34,803 nucleotides of DNA from Pseudoalteromonas arctica (GTDB lineage: Bacteria > Pseudomonadota > Gammaproteobacteria > Enterobacterales > Alteromonadaceae), in the NCBI RefSeq assembly GCF_012927645.1, contig NZ_JABBMT010000036.1, positions 1 through 34,803 on the forward strand, read 5' to 3'. Positions 17,164-26,478 of the stretch are shown piece by piece; the first letter of the stretch is position 1, and every line of letters starts with the position of its first letter. The position numbers were made by a program, and so were the translations under genes. Below the pieces are notes generated by a model. It did no database searches. It was not told the DNA's origin and saw only the letters and a program-made list of their open reading frames with translations.

Positions 17164-18033
17164 ATGGACGAATTTAGTTTTGCACAGAAGCAGCGCTTAG
17201 CTTATATCGATTTTAAGCTCTATTTCACTGGGATGGTAACTCGCAGTGAAATAGTGAGTCATTTCGAATTAGGCCTTGCCGCAGCAACCAGAGATTTAAA
17301 GTTCTACAAAGACAATGCGCCTGGGAATATGGCGTATGACAACGTAGAAAAAAAATACTTCATCACAACGCAATTCAAGCCCATATTTAAACATGATGCT
17401 CGCCGTACCCTTATTAAGTTAGCGAACAATATTAGCGATGGTTTTGATGCGATTGGCGATACTTCATTTCCTATTGAATCACCCAGCCCATTAAACGTAC
17501 CTGATATTGATATTATCGCTAAGCTATCTCAAGCGATTATCAACCAAAAGCCTATTAGCGTTATATATACGTCTTTAAGCAGTGGTTCGGGTGCAAGAGA
17601 ACTCGTGCCTCACTCAATTGTAGATAACGGCTTACGTTGGCATATAAGAGCGTATGATCGCAAATCAAAGTCATTCAGGGACTTTGTATTAACTCGTATT
17701 ACCAAAGTTACAATTCAAGCACAGACACCATCTCCTGAAGAAGATAAGTTAGAAGATCATCAGTGGATGCGTATGGTGCCGTTACAAATTATTCCGCACC
17801 CAAATAATGTTAAACACCCAACAGCCATCAAGCTCGATTTTGGAATGGAAAAAGGTATGTTAGAAGTCAATGTGCGTGCAGCAATGGCAGGATATTTATT
17901 AAGACGTTGGAACGTGGATTGTTCTGAAAGTGGTTCACTTTCAGGCCCAGAATACCAGCTCTATTTACAAAACTGCCAAACATTATACGGTGCTGAAAAC
18001 CTCGCTATTGCACCAGGCTATAACTCAAAATAA
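17164..18033 (+). CDS. BrxR/CapW-like WYL-domain transcriptional regulator
   Basis: This is a 289-aa cytosolic regulator. The layout is an N-terminal winged HTH (about 5-75, MVTRSEIVSHFELGLAAATRDLKFYK), a WYL domain (about 115-200) and a C-terminal extension (WCX-like). WYL hallmarks of the BrxR/CapW group are present: ISVIYTSLSSGSGARELVPHSI (PH at 149-150), RWHIRAYD (158-165) and FRDFVLTRI (171-179). Family members repress BREX, CBASS and other phage-defence operons and are thought to be relieved by an unknown ligand. It is the first gene of a rightward run, 9 nt before the GHKL gene. A palindrome sits in its promoter. Confidence 0.85.
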   Translation: MDEFSFAQKQRLAYIDFKLYFTGMVTRSEIVSHFELGLAAATRDLKFYKDNAPGNMAYDNVEKKYFITTQFKPIFKHDARRTLIKLANNISDGFDAIGDTSFPIESPSPLNVPDIDIIAKLSQAIINQKPISVIYTSLSSGSGARELVPHSIVDNGLRWHIRAYDRKSKSFRDFVLTRITKVTIQAQTPSPEEDKLEDHQWMRMVPLQIIPHPNNVKHPTAIKLDFGMEKGMLEVNVRAAMAGYLLRRWNVDCSESGSLSGPEYQLYLQNCQTLYGAENLAIAPGYNSK

Positions 18034-18042
18034 GGATATAAA

Positions 18043-20046
18043 ATGAGTAGTGTAAACATTAGGCGTGCAGTAGAAAATATTAAGTTTGGTATCAATATTT
18101 ATACTCCATTGGTTGAATTAGTTGTTAACGCAATTCAAGCAATTGAACAAAACGATAATGCAGATGGCAAAGTCGAAATCTTAATAAAAAGAGCACAACA
18201 ACAAGGTTTAGGCTTTGATACTCTTCCTGACGTTATTGGCTTTACCGTCAAAGATAACGGTGTCGGCTTTAACGATAAAAATCGAACCTCGTTTGATACC
18301 CTTTACTCAGAACACAAAATTGATATTGGTGGCAAAGGTTTTGGCCGTTTTACTTGTCTTAAATATTTTGAAGATCTAGTTATTTCGAGTAACTACATTG
18401 ATGGTGACACTAAGTTCAACCGCTCATTCAAAATGGGTAAGAAAAATGACATCATTGAAAATGAACAAATTACCCCTACAGAGTTTGACCATACTGGCAC
18501 AACAGCTGAATTAATATCTATTAAGAAAACCAAGTTTGTTGAAAAAGGCCATAAAACCATTGCTCGTACTCTTTTCGAAAAATTATTGCCTTACTTTTGT
18601 ACTGAAGGTTATACGTGCCCAACGGTAGTGCTTAAAGATGAATACAACGGTGCGACAATTACGCTTAACGATTACCTTAAAAAAGAAGGTAAAGATTCGA
18701 TAATTGAACTCACAAGCTATAACCAAGAGTATATATTGGGTGAAAACAACGGCAACAATCAGGCTTTTGATGTTCGAGTGTTTAAGTTTTACTCACCTAA
18801 ACAACAAAAAAGCCAAGTTAACTTGGTTGCTCATAAGCGAACAGTAACAAGTACACCTATACAAACTTATATTCCTGAGTTTGAAGAAGAGTTTAGTGAA
18901 ACCAATGGTGCCGGTAAAACTAGAAACTTTATATTGAAGGTGTATGTTTTTTCATGCTTTTTAGATGATAACGTTTCTCTCGAAAGAGGAAACTTCGACT
19001 TCAGCAAAGAGAGTGACCTCCAATACGGTATATCGCAAGTACAAATTGAAGAGCAAGCGGTAAAAACTGCCCATGAGGTTGTATGTGAAGAAGTCAATAA
19101 ACGCACGAGCAAAAAGCAGCGTTTAGTGGTTGATTACATCAATAAAGAAGCGCCTTGGCATACGCAAATGCTTGATACCGTTGATATATCAGACCTACCG
19201 ATGAATCCCTCAGAAGAGCAAATTGAACTGACATTTCAAAAAGCTAAATTTAATGTTGAAGGTGAATTGAAAAAAGATGTTAAAGCTATTTTAGCGTCTG
19301 AAGATACTGAATCATTACACGATAAAGCGGCCGATATTTTAGGTCGTATTTCTGATTCAAATAAAAATGATTTGGCACATTATGTTGCGCTAAGGTGCAG
19401 CGTTATTGATATTTTCAAAAAGAGTCTTGAATCAGGTGATGATGGGAAATTTTCATCTGAAGGCGTTGTTCACGACATTATTTTTCCTCGTAAAGGCGAC
19501 TCTCTAAAAACACCATTTCAAGAACATAACTTATGGCTTATCGATGAGCGATTAAATTTTACTGAATATTTATCGTCAGACGTACCTCTTGAAGGAAATC
19601 ACTCAGATCGCCCTGATTTACTAGCCTATGATAAGCGTGTTGTATTTAGAGGAGAAAACGAGGCCAGTAACCCTGTTATGGTCTTCGAATTTAAAAAACC
19701 GAAACGCAATGACTTTGCCAACCCTTCATCTAAAGATGACCCGGTTAAGCAGGTTATTCGTTATGTTCGTAAAATTAGAAATGGTGATTTTGAAACCCCA
19801 GAAGGTCGAGAAATTAATATTGAAGACAACACACCATTTTATGGTTATGTAGTCTGTGATTTTGATAAAAAAGTAAGAACCTGGTTAGAAGAAGAACATG
19901 ACTTTACACCAATGCCAGACCGTAAAGGCTATTTCAGGTGGCACGCAAATCTCAACTTATATATCGAAGTACTAAGTTGGAACAAATTGTTAAAAGACGC
20001 AGGTATGCGCAACAAAGTATTTTTCCATAAGTTAGGTATTAACTAG
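18043..20046 (+). CDS. GHKL (Hsp90/MutL/MORC-type) ATPase with PD-(D/E)XK-like motif
   Basis: This is a 667-aa protein. The Bergerat ATP-binding fold is clear at the N-terminus: N-box E25LVVNAIQA (E25, N29), G1 box DNGVGF (71-76) and G2 box GGKGFGRF (96-103). A transducer-like middle follows. Near the C-terminus, RPDL (D525) and, 24 residues on, VFEFKKPKR (E549, K551) form a PD-x(n)-ExK pattern, suggesting a nuclease-type domain, followed by KQVIRYVRKIR, which fits the usual helix with Q/R. GHKL ATPases beside R-M systems have been noted in comparative genomics (the MutL/MORC relatives), but I do not recognise this exact protein. AAGGAT precedes the ATG. It is sandwiched between the WYL regulator (9 nt) and hsdM (37 nt), so it is probably a working part of this R-M system or a coupled second defence. 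Confidence 0.75.
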   Translation: MSSVNIRRAVENIKFGINIYTPLVELVVNAIQAIEQNDNADGKVEILIKRAQQQGLGFDTLPDVIGFTVKDNGVGFNDKNRTSFDTLYSEHKIDIGGKGFGRFTCLKYFEDLVISSNYIDGDTKFNRSFKMGKKNDIIENEQITPTEFDHTGTTAELISIKKTKFVEKGHKTIARTLFEKLLPYFCTEGYTCPTVVLKDEYNGATITLNDYLKKEGKDSIIELTSYNQEYILGENNGNNQAFDVRVFKFYSPKQQKSQVNLVAHKRTVTSTPIQTYIPEFEEEFSETNGAGKTRNFILKVYVFSCFLDDNVSLERGNFDFSKESDLQYGISQVQIEEQAVKTAHEVVCEEVNKRTSKKQRLVVDYINKEAPWHTQMLDTVDISDLPMNPSEEQIELTFQKAKFNVEGELKKDVKAILASEDTESLHDKAADILGRISDSNKNDLAHYVALRCSVIDIFKKSLESGDDGKFSSEGVVHDIIFPRKGDSLKTPFQEHNLWLIDERLNFTEYLSSDVPLEGNHSDRPDLLAYDKRVVFRGENEASNPVMVFEFKKPKRNDFANPSSKDDPVKQVIRYVRKIRNGDFETPEGREINIEDNTPFYGYVVCDFDKKVRTWLEEEHDFTPMPDRKGYFRWHANLNLYIEVLSWNKLLKDAGMRNKVFFHKLGIN

Positions 20047-20083
20047 CACTAACTTACACTCAAGAATTTAAGGCAAAACACAA

Positions 20084-21715
20084 ATGCTAACAGGCAAACT
20101 TAAAAATCAAGTAGACGAAATCTGGGAAGTATTCTGGACCGGTGGTGTAACCAACCCTATCTCAGTGATCGAGCAATTTACTTACCTCTTATTCATTCGC
20201 CGCTTGGATGAAATTCATACCTCGCGTGAGCGCCAAGCTATGTTGCTTGAAACTGACATTGCTCAGCCAATCTTCGCTACCGAACAAGCAAATTATCGTT
20301 GGAATAAGTTTAAAAACTTAGACCCACAAGTGATGTTTGATTTAGTGAAAGACAAGGTATTCCCGTTTATTAAAACCATTAATGGTGAAGACACGACCTT
20401 TGCTAAACACATGTCTGATGCCATTTTCATGATCCCTAAAGCTCAGGTACTCGATAAAGTAGTGAACCTTATCGACAAAATCCCGATGGATGACCGTGAT
20501 ACCAAAGGTGATTTATACGAGTACATGTTATCTAAGCTGCAAAGCTCAGGTACTAATGGCCAATTCCGAACGCCTCGTCACATTATTCAAATGATGGTTG
20601 AAATGACGCAGCCTAAACTTGATGGCAATAAGTCAGACGTGATCTGTGATCCTGCATCAGGCACTTGTGGTTTCTTAATGGCCTCAGAAGAATACGTGCG
20701 TAAACAGTTTGAAAATGAATTAATGAAGCCAGAAAACAGCGAGCATTTTCATAACAAAATGTTTAACGCTTACGACTTTGACCAACACATGTTACGCATA
20801 GGTGCCATGAACTTAATGCTACATGGTGTTGAACACCCAACCGTTGAATATAAAGACTCCTTAAGTGATTACGGTGAGCAAAACATTAGCGATAAATACA
20901 CGCTTATTTTAGCTAACCCGCCATTTAAAGGCAGTGTTGCTTACGATGAGCTTTCACCTGACTTATTAACTGCACTAGGTAAAACGCCAAAGAAAGCAGC
21001 ACCAAAAGTTGAAACTGACGAAGACGGTAACAAAAAGGCGAAAAAAGGCCCGTCAGAAAAAACCGAATTACTGTTCTTAGCGCTTATTTTACGTATGTTA
21101 CAACCGGGTGGTCGAGCAGCGGTGATTGTGCCAGACGGCGTATTATTTGGCTCTACCAAATCACATATAGAAATCCGAAAAGCCATTATTGAAGACCATA
21201 AACTAGATGCCGTGGTATCACTACCTTCAGGGGTATTTAAGCCTTATGCGGGTGTATCTACCGCGATACTATTCTTTACCAAAACCAACAGTGGCGGTAC
21301 AGACAATGTGTGGTTTTATGACATGCAAGCCGATGGTTTCTCGTTAGATGATAAACGCACTCCGCTTATAAAAGATTTAGAGTTAACCACTGAAGCTGAT
21401 GTAATTGACACTTCATTACTAGAGAGTGATAAAGCACCTTCAGAGCATGCAAACCATAAGCTTAATAATATCCCTGATGTGCTCTACCGTTGGCAACAAC
21501 GTAAAGACGAAAGCAGCCGCAAACGTACTGAGCAAAGCTTTTATGTGCCAGTAGCTGAAATTACCAGTAACGACTATGACTTATCCATTAATCGCTACAA
21601 AGAAGTGGTTTACAAAGAAGTACAGTATGACGAGCCACAGGTCATTTTGAACCGTATTAAAGAACTGCAACAAGCAATGGATAAAGGTATTGCAGATCTG
21701 GAGGCGATGTTGTGA
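20084..21715 (+). CDS. hsdM: Type I restriction-modification methyltransferase subunit HsdM
   Basis: This is a 543-aa adenine-N6 DNA methyltransferase subunit. An N-terminal HsdM_N helical domain (1-130), then GQFRTPRHI (159-167), the AdoMet-binding motif CDPASGTCGF (188-197), and the catalytic motif IV LANPPF (276-281). The lysine/acid-rich insert at about 300-330 (VETDEDGNKKAKKGPSEK) is common in this branch. With HsdS it methylates host sites; with HsdR it forms the restriction complex. The stop codon overlaps the GTG start of hsdS in a GTGA arrangement. Confidence 0.96.
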   Translation: MLTGKLKNQVDEIWEVFWTGGVTNPISVIEQFTYLLFIRRLDEIHTSRERQAMLLETDIAQPIFATEQANYRWNKFKNLDPQVMFDLVKDKVFPFIKTINGEDTTFAKHMSDAIFMIPKAQVLDKVVNLIDKIPMDDRDTKGDLYEYMLSKLQSSGTNGQFRTPRHIIQMMVEMTQPKLDGNKSDVICDPASGTCGFLMASEEYVRKQFENELMKPENSEHFHNKMFNAYDFDQHMLRIGAMNLMLHGVEHPTVEYKDSLSDYGEQNISDKYTLILANPPFKGSVAYDELSPDLLTALGKTPKKAAPKVETDEDGNKKAKKGPSEKTELLFLALILRMLQPGGRAAVIVPDGVLFGSTKSHIEIRKAIIEDHKLDAVVSLPSGVFKPYAGVSTAILFFTKTNSGGTDNVWFYDMQADGFSLDDKRTPLIKDLELTTEADVIDTSLLESDKAPSEHANHKLNNIPDVLYRWQQRKDESSRKRTEQSFYVPVAEITSNDYDLSINRYKEVVYKEVQYDEPQVILNRIKELQQAMDKGIADLEAML

Positions 21716-22923
21716 GTTGGGAAAAATCTACTCTAGGCGAAATTTCTGATTTCATTAGAAATGGAGCATCTATTAAGCAAATGGATGGAGCATCAGGGTT
21801 GCCTATTACAAGAATCGAAACGATTGCCGCTAGGGCCATCAATTTTGATAAATGTGGATATGCAAATATTGGAGATGACGAATACGAAGATCGTAGGATG
21901 CGACCTGGTGATATTTTAATTAGTCACATCAATTCAGAAAAGCATCTCGGTAAGTGCGCTATTTTTGATTCAGACAGGAAAGACCTTATTCATGGTATGA
22001 ATTTATTGTGCTTGAGACCTAATGAAAGAGTATTTCCAAAATTCGTTTTCTATTATTTAAATAGCCAATTGTTTCTTAACCTGTTACCCAAAATAACTAA
22101 GAAATCTGTAAATCAAGCTAGCTTTACTGTAACTCACTTTAAAGGGCTACCAATTCCACTGCCACCATTACCCGTACAAAAGCAAATTGCGGCGGTATTA
22201 GAAAAAGCTGATACCTTGCGAGGTCAATGCCAGCAAATGGAAAAAGAGCTTAATTCCCTCACTCATTCCATATTTTTTGATATGTTTGGTGATCCTATAA
22301 CTAACCCTAAAGGTTGGAATATAAGTTATTTGCCTAATCATGGGTCTTTAAAAAATGGGTTGAACTTTGCGAAGGGTGAGTCTGGTAATACTTTAAAATA
22401 TTTAGGGGTTGGCAACTTCAAGTCATGGGATTTTATTAGTAATTTAGAACCATTAGGCACTGTAGAACTCGATGAAGTTCCCACTGATGATTACTTAATT
22501 CAGTCAGGGGATATTGTTTTCGTGAGATCTAACGGAAACAAAGCGTTAGTTGGACGTTGTTTGACTGTATACCCGAAAAAAGTGCCTTTAACTTTTAGTG
22601 GTTTCTGTATTCGATATAGGGTTGAAGATAGTAATGTTGAACCTGAATATTTGAGTTACTTATTTAAGACATCATCTATGAAGCAAGCTTTGTTACAAGG
22701 TGGCCAAGGCGCGAACATACAAAATATAAATCAAAAGATATTGTCTTCTATTGCTATACCTCTTCCACCAATTGAGAAACAAAAATTATTTTGTAAATTA
22801 ATTAATATGCATCGAAAAAATTTGAAGAAAGCAACAGATAAATCTCTAGAGCATGAAAGCTTATTTCAAAGCCTTATGCAACGTGCCTTTAGAGGCGAAC
22901 TTGAATTGAAAAATGTGGCATAA
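21712..22923 (+). CDS. hsdS: Type I R-M specificity subunit HsdS
   Basis: This 403-aa subunit has two target-recognition domains, each followed by a conserved helical spacer. TRD1 (about 1-150) ends at LPIPLPPLPVQKQIAAVLEKAD; TRD2 (about 195-345) ends at IAIPLPPIEKQKLF. The C-terminus QSLMQRAFRGEL is typical. Translation starts with GTG at 21712, with GGAGG at 21699-21703 and a 4-nt overlap with the hsdM stop. The recognition sequence cannot be read from the protein; a bipartite target is expected. Confidence 0.95.
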   Translation: MSWEKSTLGEISDFIRNGASIKQMDGASGLPITRIETIAARAINFDKCGYANIGDDEYEDRRMRPGDILISHINSEKHLGKCAIFDSDRKDLIHGMNLLCLRPNERVFPKFVFYYLNSQLFLNLLPKITKKSVNQASFTVTHFKGLPIPLPPLPVQKQIAAVLEKADTLRGQCQQMEKELNSLTHSIFFDMFGDPITNPKGWNISYLPNHGSLKNGLNFAKGESGNTLKYLGVGNFKSWDFISNLEPLGTVELDEVPTDDYLIQSGDIVFVRSNGNKALVGRCLTVYPKKVPLTFSGFCIRYRVEDSNVEPEYLSYLFKTSSMKQALLQGGQGANIQNINQKILSSIAIPLPPIEKQKLFCKLINMHRKNLKKATDKSLEHESLFQSLMQRAFRGELELKNVA

Positions 22924-22983
22924 CGCCACTTACCAAAGGTATTGGGAAAAGGCTTAATAAAGGGCTTTAGATAAGGAAGATAG

Positions 22984-25900
22984 ATGTCGAATTTCAACTT
23001 TTTAACCGAATGGCCTGAGTTGCAAGAGCACGCTAAACAAGCGGAAGCTGTGGTTAATTCAGACCCTCGATCTAGCTGTTTTTACAGTCGCTATACGCTT
23101 GAGCGACTTGTACATTGGATGTACGAGTTCGACCCGTGGCTTGCCAGAAGTAAACCTAAATACGACACCACCCTAAATACTCTAATTAACGAGAGTGAGT
23201 TTAAGCGCTCGTTAGGCAGTACAATATTTCCTAAAATAAAAGCGGTGCAAAAAGCCGGTAACAATGCCGTGCATAGTGAACGTAAAGTATCGCAACTTGA
23301 ATCAACACAAAGCTTAAAAGAACTACATCATATTCTGTATTGGTTTTACCGTACGTATACCTCAGCTAATACCGAAGAAAAACCTGCTACAGACCAAGTA
23401 TTCGATTTAACTAAAGTACCGCAAACCATACAAGTTGACGCTTCCTTAGTAATGAACAGCGCTAAGAAGTTAAAAGAATTACAAAAGCAGCTAACTGAGC
23501 GAGATAATAAACACCAAGAAAAGCTTGATAAAGAGCTTAACCAAAACCTTGAGCTGCAAAATCAATTAAAAGCGCTGCAACAACAGTTAGCCGAACAAAA
23601 AGCACAAAATGCCAAAGTCGCTGAACAAGTTAAAGACCCACACGACTATAACGAAGCGGAAACTCGCACTTTTATAATTGACCAGTACCTAAAAGAAATG
23701 GGCTGGAATTTAGATGCGGCCAACGTTAAAGAGTTTCCTGTTAGTGGTATGCCGATCTCAAAGCAAAACCCCAAGGGTAATGGTTTTGTTGATTATGTGC
23801 TTTGGGGTAAAGACGGTAAACCGCTAGCCGTAGTTGAAGCTAAGCGCACTACTGTTAATTCTAAAGAAGGCCGCCGGCAGGCTGAGCTATATGCCAATTG
23901 CCTACAGAACGATCCCCAGTTCGGTGGAAAGAGTGGCGGTCAGCGCCCCCTAATTTATTATACCAATGGTTACGATATCTACTTTTGGGATGATGAAAAT
24001 TACATTCCTCGCTCTGTTCAAGGCTTTTTAAACCAAGACGAAATGCAGCGCCTGATTGACAGGCGCACCTTAGCAAAACAGCTTAAAGACGTAGAACTAG
24101 ATACTAATATTGCCGGTAAAGGTAGACCCTATCAGCGCTTAGCGATTGAATCTGTTTGTGAGCAGTTTGACGCTGAAAAACAACGTAAGTCATTATTGGT
24201 AATGGCAACAGGGACAGGTAAAACCCGTACTACCATCGCCTTGGTTGATATTTTAATGCGTGCAGGTTGGGCTAAGAATATTCTGTTTTTGGCTGATCGT
24301 AATGCGTTAGTAAACCAAGCAAAAAAAGAATTCTCAAAACTTCTGCCTAAGTCGTCACCTGAAATACTATCAAGTGGCACCAGTGCATTAAAAGGCCGGC
24401 TGTACTTTTCAACCTATCCAACCATGTTGAATTTGTTGAGCGCCGCGCCTGATACGCGACTATTTGGTGTGGGCCATTTTGATTTAGTCATTGTTGATGA
24501 AGCGCACCGAAGTGTTTATAAAAAGTATCGATACATTTTTGATTATTTTGATGCTTTATTGCTTGGTTTAACCGCAACACCAAAGAACGAAATTGATAAA
24601 AACACCTTTGATATTTTTGAGCAGCCAGACGGCGACCCAACGTATGCTTATGAATTAAAAGAAGCGATAGACGATAAGTTTTTAGTACCACCTAAAGATG
24701 TACAAGTCGATTTAGGTTTTATTCGTAAAGGTATTAAATATACTGAGCTTTCTGAAGATGAAAAAGAAGAGTGGGAAAGCAAAGAGCAGCTTGAAGATAA
24801 AGACGAGGTACTACCATCTGAAGTAAATAAGTTCTTATTTAATGAAGATACTGTAGATAAAGCGCTTGAAATATTAATGGAACGTGGCGTTAAAGTTGCC
24901 GGTGGTGATAGATTGGGTAAAACCATAATATTTGCCGCTAATAACGACCACGCTGAATTTATTGTCGAGCGTTTTGATGCAAATTACCGTAAATATAAAG
25001 GTAAGTTTGCTCGGGTTATTACTTATAAAGAGACCTATGCCGATTCACTAATTGAAGAGTTTAAAGGCGAGAAGAAACCTTCAGACCCTAATATTCCACT
25101 AACGATTGCTGTATCTGTAGATATGCTTGATACCGGTGTTGATGTACCTGAAGTGGTTAACTTAATGTTCTTCAAGGTGATTAAATCGAAAGTTAAGTTT
25201 TTACAAATGCTTGGCCGTGGTACTCGCTTGTGTGAAAACCTATTTGGCCCTGAAGATAACAAGCTTTTCTTTAAAGTGTTCGATTGTTGTAAGAACTTTG
25301 AATATTTTGAGATGAACCCTGATGGTGCCAAAGATAATGGTGCTAAATCGCTCTCGCAAGCCATCTTTGAAAAACGCCTAACCATATCGCAACAGCTAAT
25401 TGATAATGAACAATTTGGTATTTACGGTGCAGAATATCAACGTTACTTGATTGATACGCTGCATAACCGTGTCGCTGGAATGAACCTGGACAACTTTATT
25501 GTCCGCCCAAATCGACAAGTGGTAGAGAAATATCAAAAACTTGATACCTGGTTTAAGTTAACTAATGAGCACTTAGCTGAGCTTGAGAAGCAAGTATCGG
25601 TGTTACCAACAGAAGCTGAGCCGTTAGAGCCTGATGAGAAAGAAGAAGAGTTAGCGTTGCGTTTTGACCACATGATGCTAACCATGCAATTAGCGTTAAC
25701 AGAGAAAACAGGAATTACTGACTTCTACCGCGATAAGCTTAACCAAATTGCCGCGAAACTTGAAAGCAAAGCAAGCGTACCTGCGGTGGGTGAACAACTC
25801 GAATGGCTGCAATACGTGCAATCAGCGAACTTCTGGACTGACTTGACACTAGAAGAGCTAGAGCAAACTCGCCGTAAATTGCGTTTATTAATGCGCTTTA

Positions 25901-26475
25901 TCGAAAAAGAAAGTACAGGTGTGGTTTACACCAACTTCCAAGATGAAGTGTTAGGCGTGCATGAAAACGAAGGCGTGTATGAGTTTGGCCAAGATGGTGG
26001 TTTAGAGTTATACCGCAAAAAAGTTGAGTCTTACATCAAAGAAAACCAAGACAACTTAACCATACAGCGCATTAAGCGTAATCAACCGATCACCAAATTA
26101 GATTTGGAAGAATTAGACAATAAGTTATTTGAAGCCAGTGGCATTGATAACATTGAAACCTATCAATCAACTATTCACCCTGATAAATCACTCGGTGTGT
26201 TTATTCGTGAGCTAGTTGGTTTAGACCGAGGCGCAGCTAAAGAAGCCTTTGCCGACTACCTAGATGAAGCTAAATTTAACAGCCAACAAATACGCTTTGT
26301 AAATACCATTATCGACTTCCTGACTCAAAACGGCGTAATGAGCCCAGCCATGCTAGCGAAGCCACCATTTTCAGATATTCACTTTGAAGGAGTTTTTGGT
26401 TTGTTTGACGATGGTGCAGTGATGGATTTGAGAAACCGTATTAAACGTGTGGAAGCACAAGCAGTGGGTGAGTAA
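22984..26475 (+). CDS. hsdR: Type I restriction endonuclease subunit HsdR
   Basis: This is the 1163-aa motor and nuclease subunit of EcoKI-like length. N-terminal DUF4145-like segment (1-120); coiled coil rich in Gln/Lys/Glu (about 155-215); nuclease motif with D270 in GFVDYVLW and E285-A-K287 in VVEAKRT; Walker A ATGTGKTRT (K413); DEAHRS (505-510); motif III GLTATP; and motif VI LQMLGRGTRL. All key residues are present, so the enzyme looks active. AAGGAAG lies before the ATG, 60 nt after hsdS. The next gene starts 3 nt after its stop. Confidence 0.96.
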   Translation: MSNFNFLTEWPELQEHAKQAEAVVNSDPRSSCFYSRYTLERLVHWMYEFDPWLARSKPKYDTTLNTLINESEFKRSLGSTIFPKIKAVQKAGNNAVHSERKVSQLESTQSLKELHHILYWFYRTYTSANTEEKPATDQVFDLTKVPQTIQVDASLVMNSAKKLKELQKQLTERDNKHQEKLDKELNQNLELQNQLKALQQQLAEQKAQNAKVAEQVKDPHDYNEAETRTFIIDQYLKEMGWNLDAANVKEFPVSGMPISKQNPKGNGFVDYVLWGKDGKPLAVVEAKRTTVNSKEGRRQAELYANCLQNDPQFGGKSGGQRPLIYYTNGYDIYFWDDENYIPRSVQGFLNQDEMQRLIDRRTLAKQLKDVELDTNIAGKGRPYQRLAIESVCEQFDAEKQRKSLLVMATGTGKTRTTIALVDILMRAGWAKNILFLADRNALVNQAKKEFSKLLPKSSPEILSSGTSALKGRLYFSTYPTMLNLLSAAPDTRLFGVGHFDLVIVDEAHRSVYKKYRYIFDYFDALLLGLTATPKNEIDKNTFDIFEQPDGDPTYAYELKEAIDDKFLVPPKDVQVDLGFIRKGIKYTELSEDEKEEWESKEQLEDKDEVLPSEVNKFLFNEDTVDKALEILMERGVKVAGGDRLGKTIIFAANNDHAEFIVERFDANYRKYKGKFARVITYKETYADSLIEEFKGEKKPSDPNIPLTIAVSVDMLDTGVDVPEVVNLMFFKVIKSKVKFLQMLGRGTRLCENLFGPEDNKLFFKVFDCCKNFEYFEMNPDGAKDNGAKSLSQAIFEKRLTISQQLIDNEQFGIYGAEYQRYLIDTLHNRVAGMNLDNFIVRPNRQVVEKYQKLDTWFKLTNEHLAELEKQVSVLPTEAEPLEPDEKEEELALRFDHMMLTMQLALTEKTGITDFYRDKLNQIAAKLESKASVPAVGEQLEWLQYVQSANFWTDLTLEELEQTRRKLRLLMRFIEKESTGVVYTNFQDEVLGVHENEGVYEFGQDGGLELYRKKVESYIKENQDNLTIQRIKRNQPITKLDLEELDNKLFEASGIDNIETYQSTIHPDKSLGVFIRELVGLDRGAAKEAFADYLDEAKFNSQQIRFVNTIIDFLTQNGVMSPAMLAKPPFSDIHFEGVFGLFDDGAVMDLRNRIKRVEAQAVGE

Positions 26476-26478
26476 ATA

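Noticed and set aside
24132..25385. Several open frames on the minus strand inside hsdR
   Set aside because: hsdR is a full-length frame with all motifs intact; the antisense frames are Ser/Leu-rich shadows without ribosome-binding sites.
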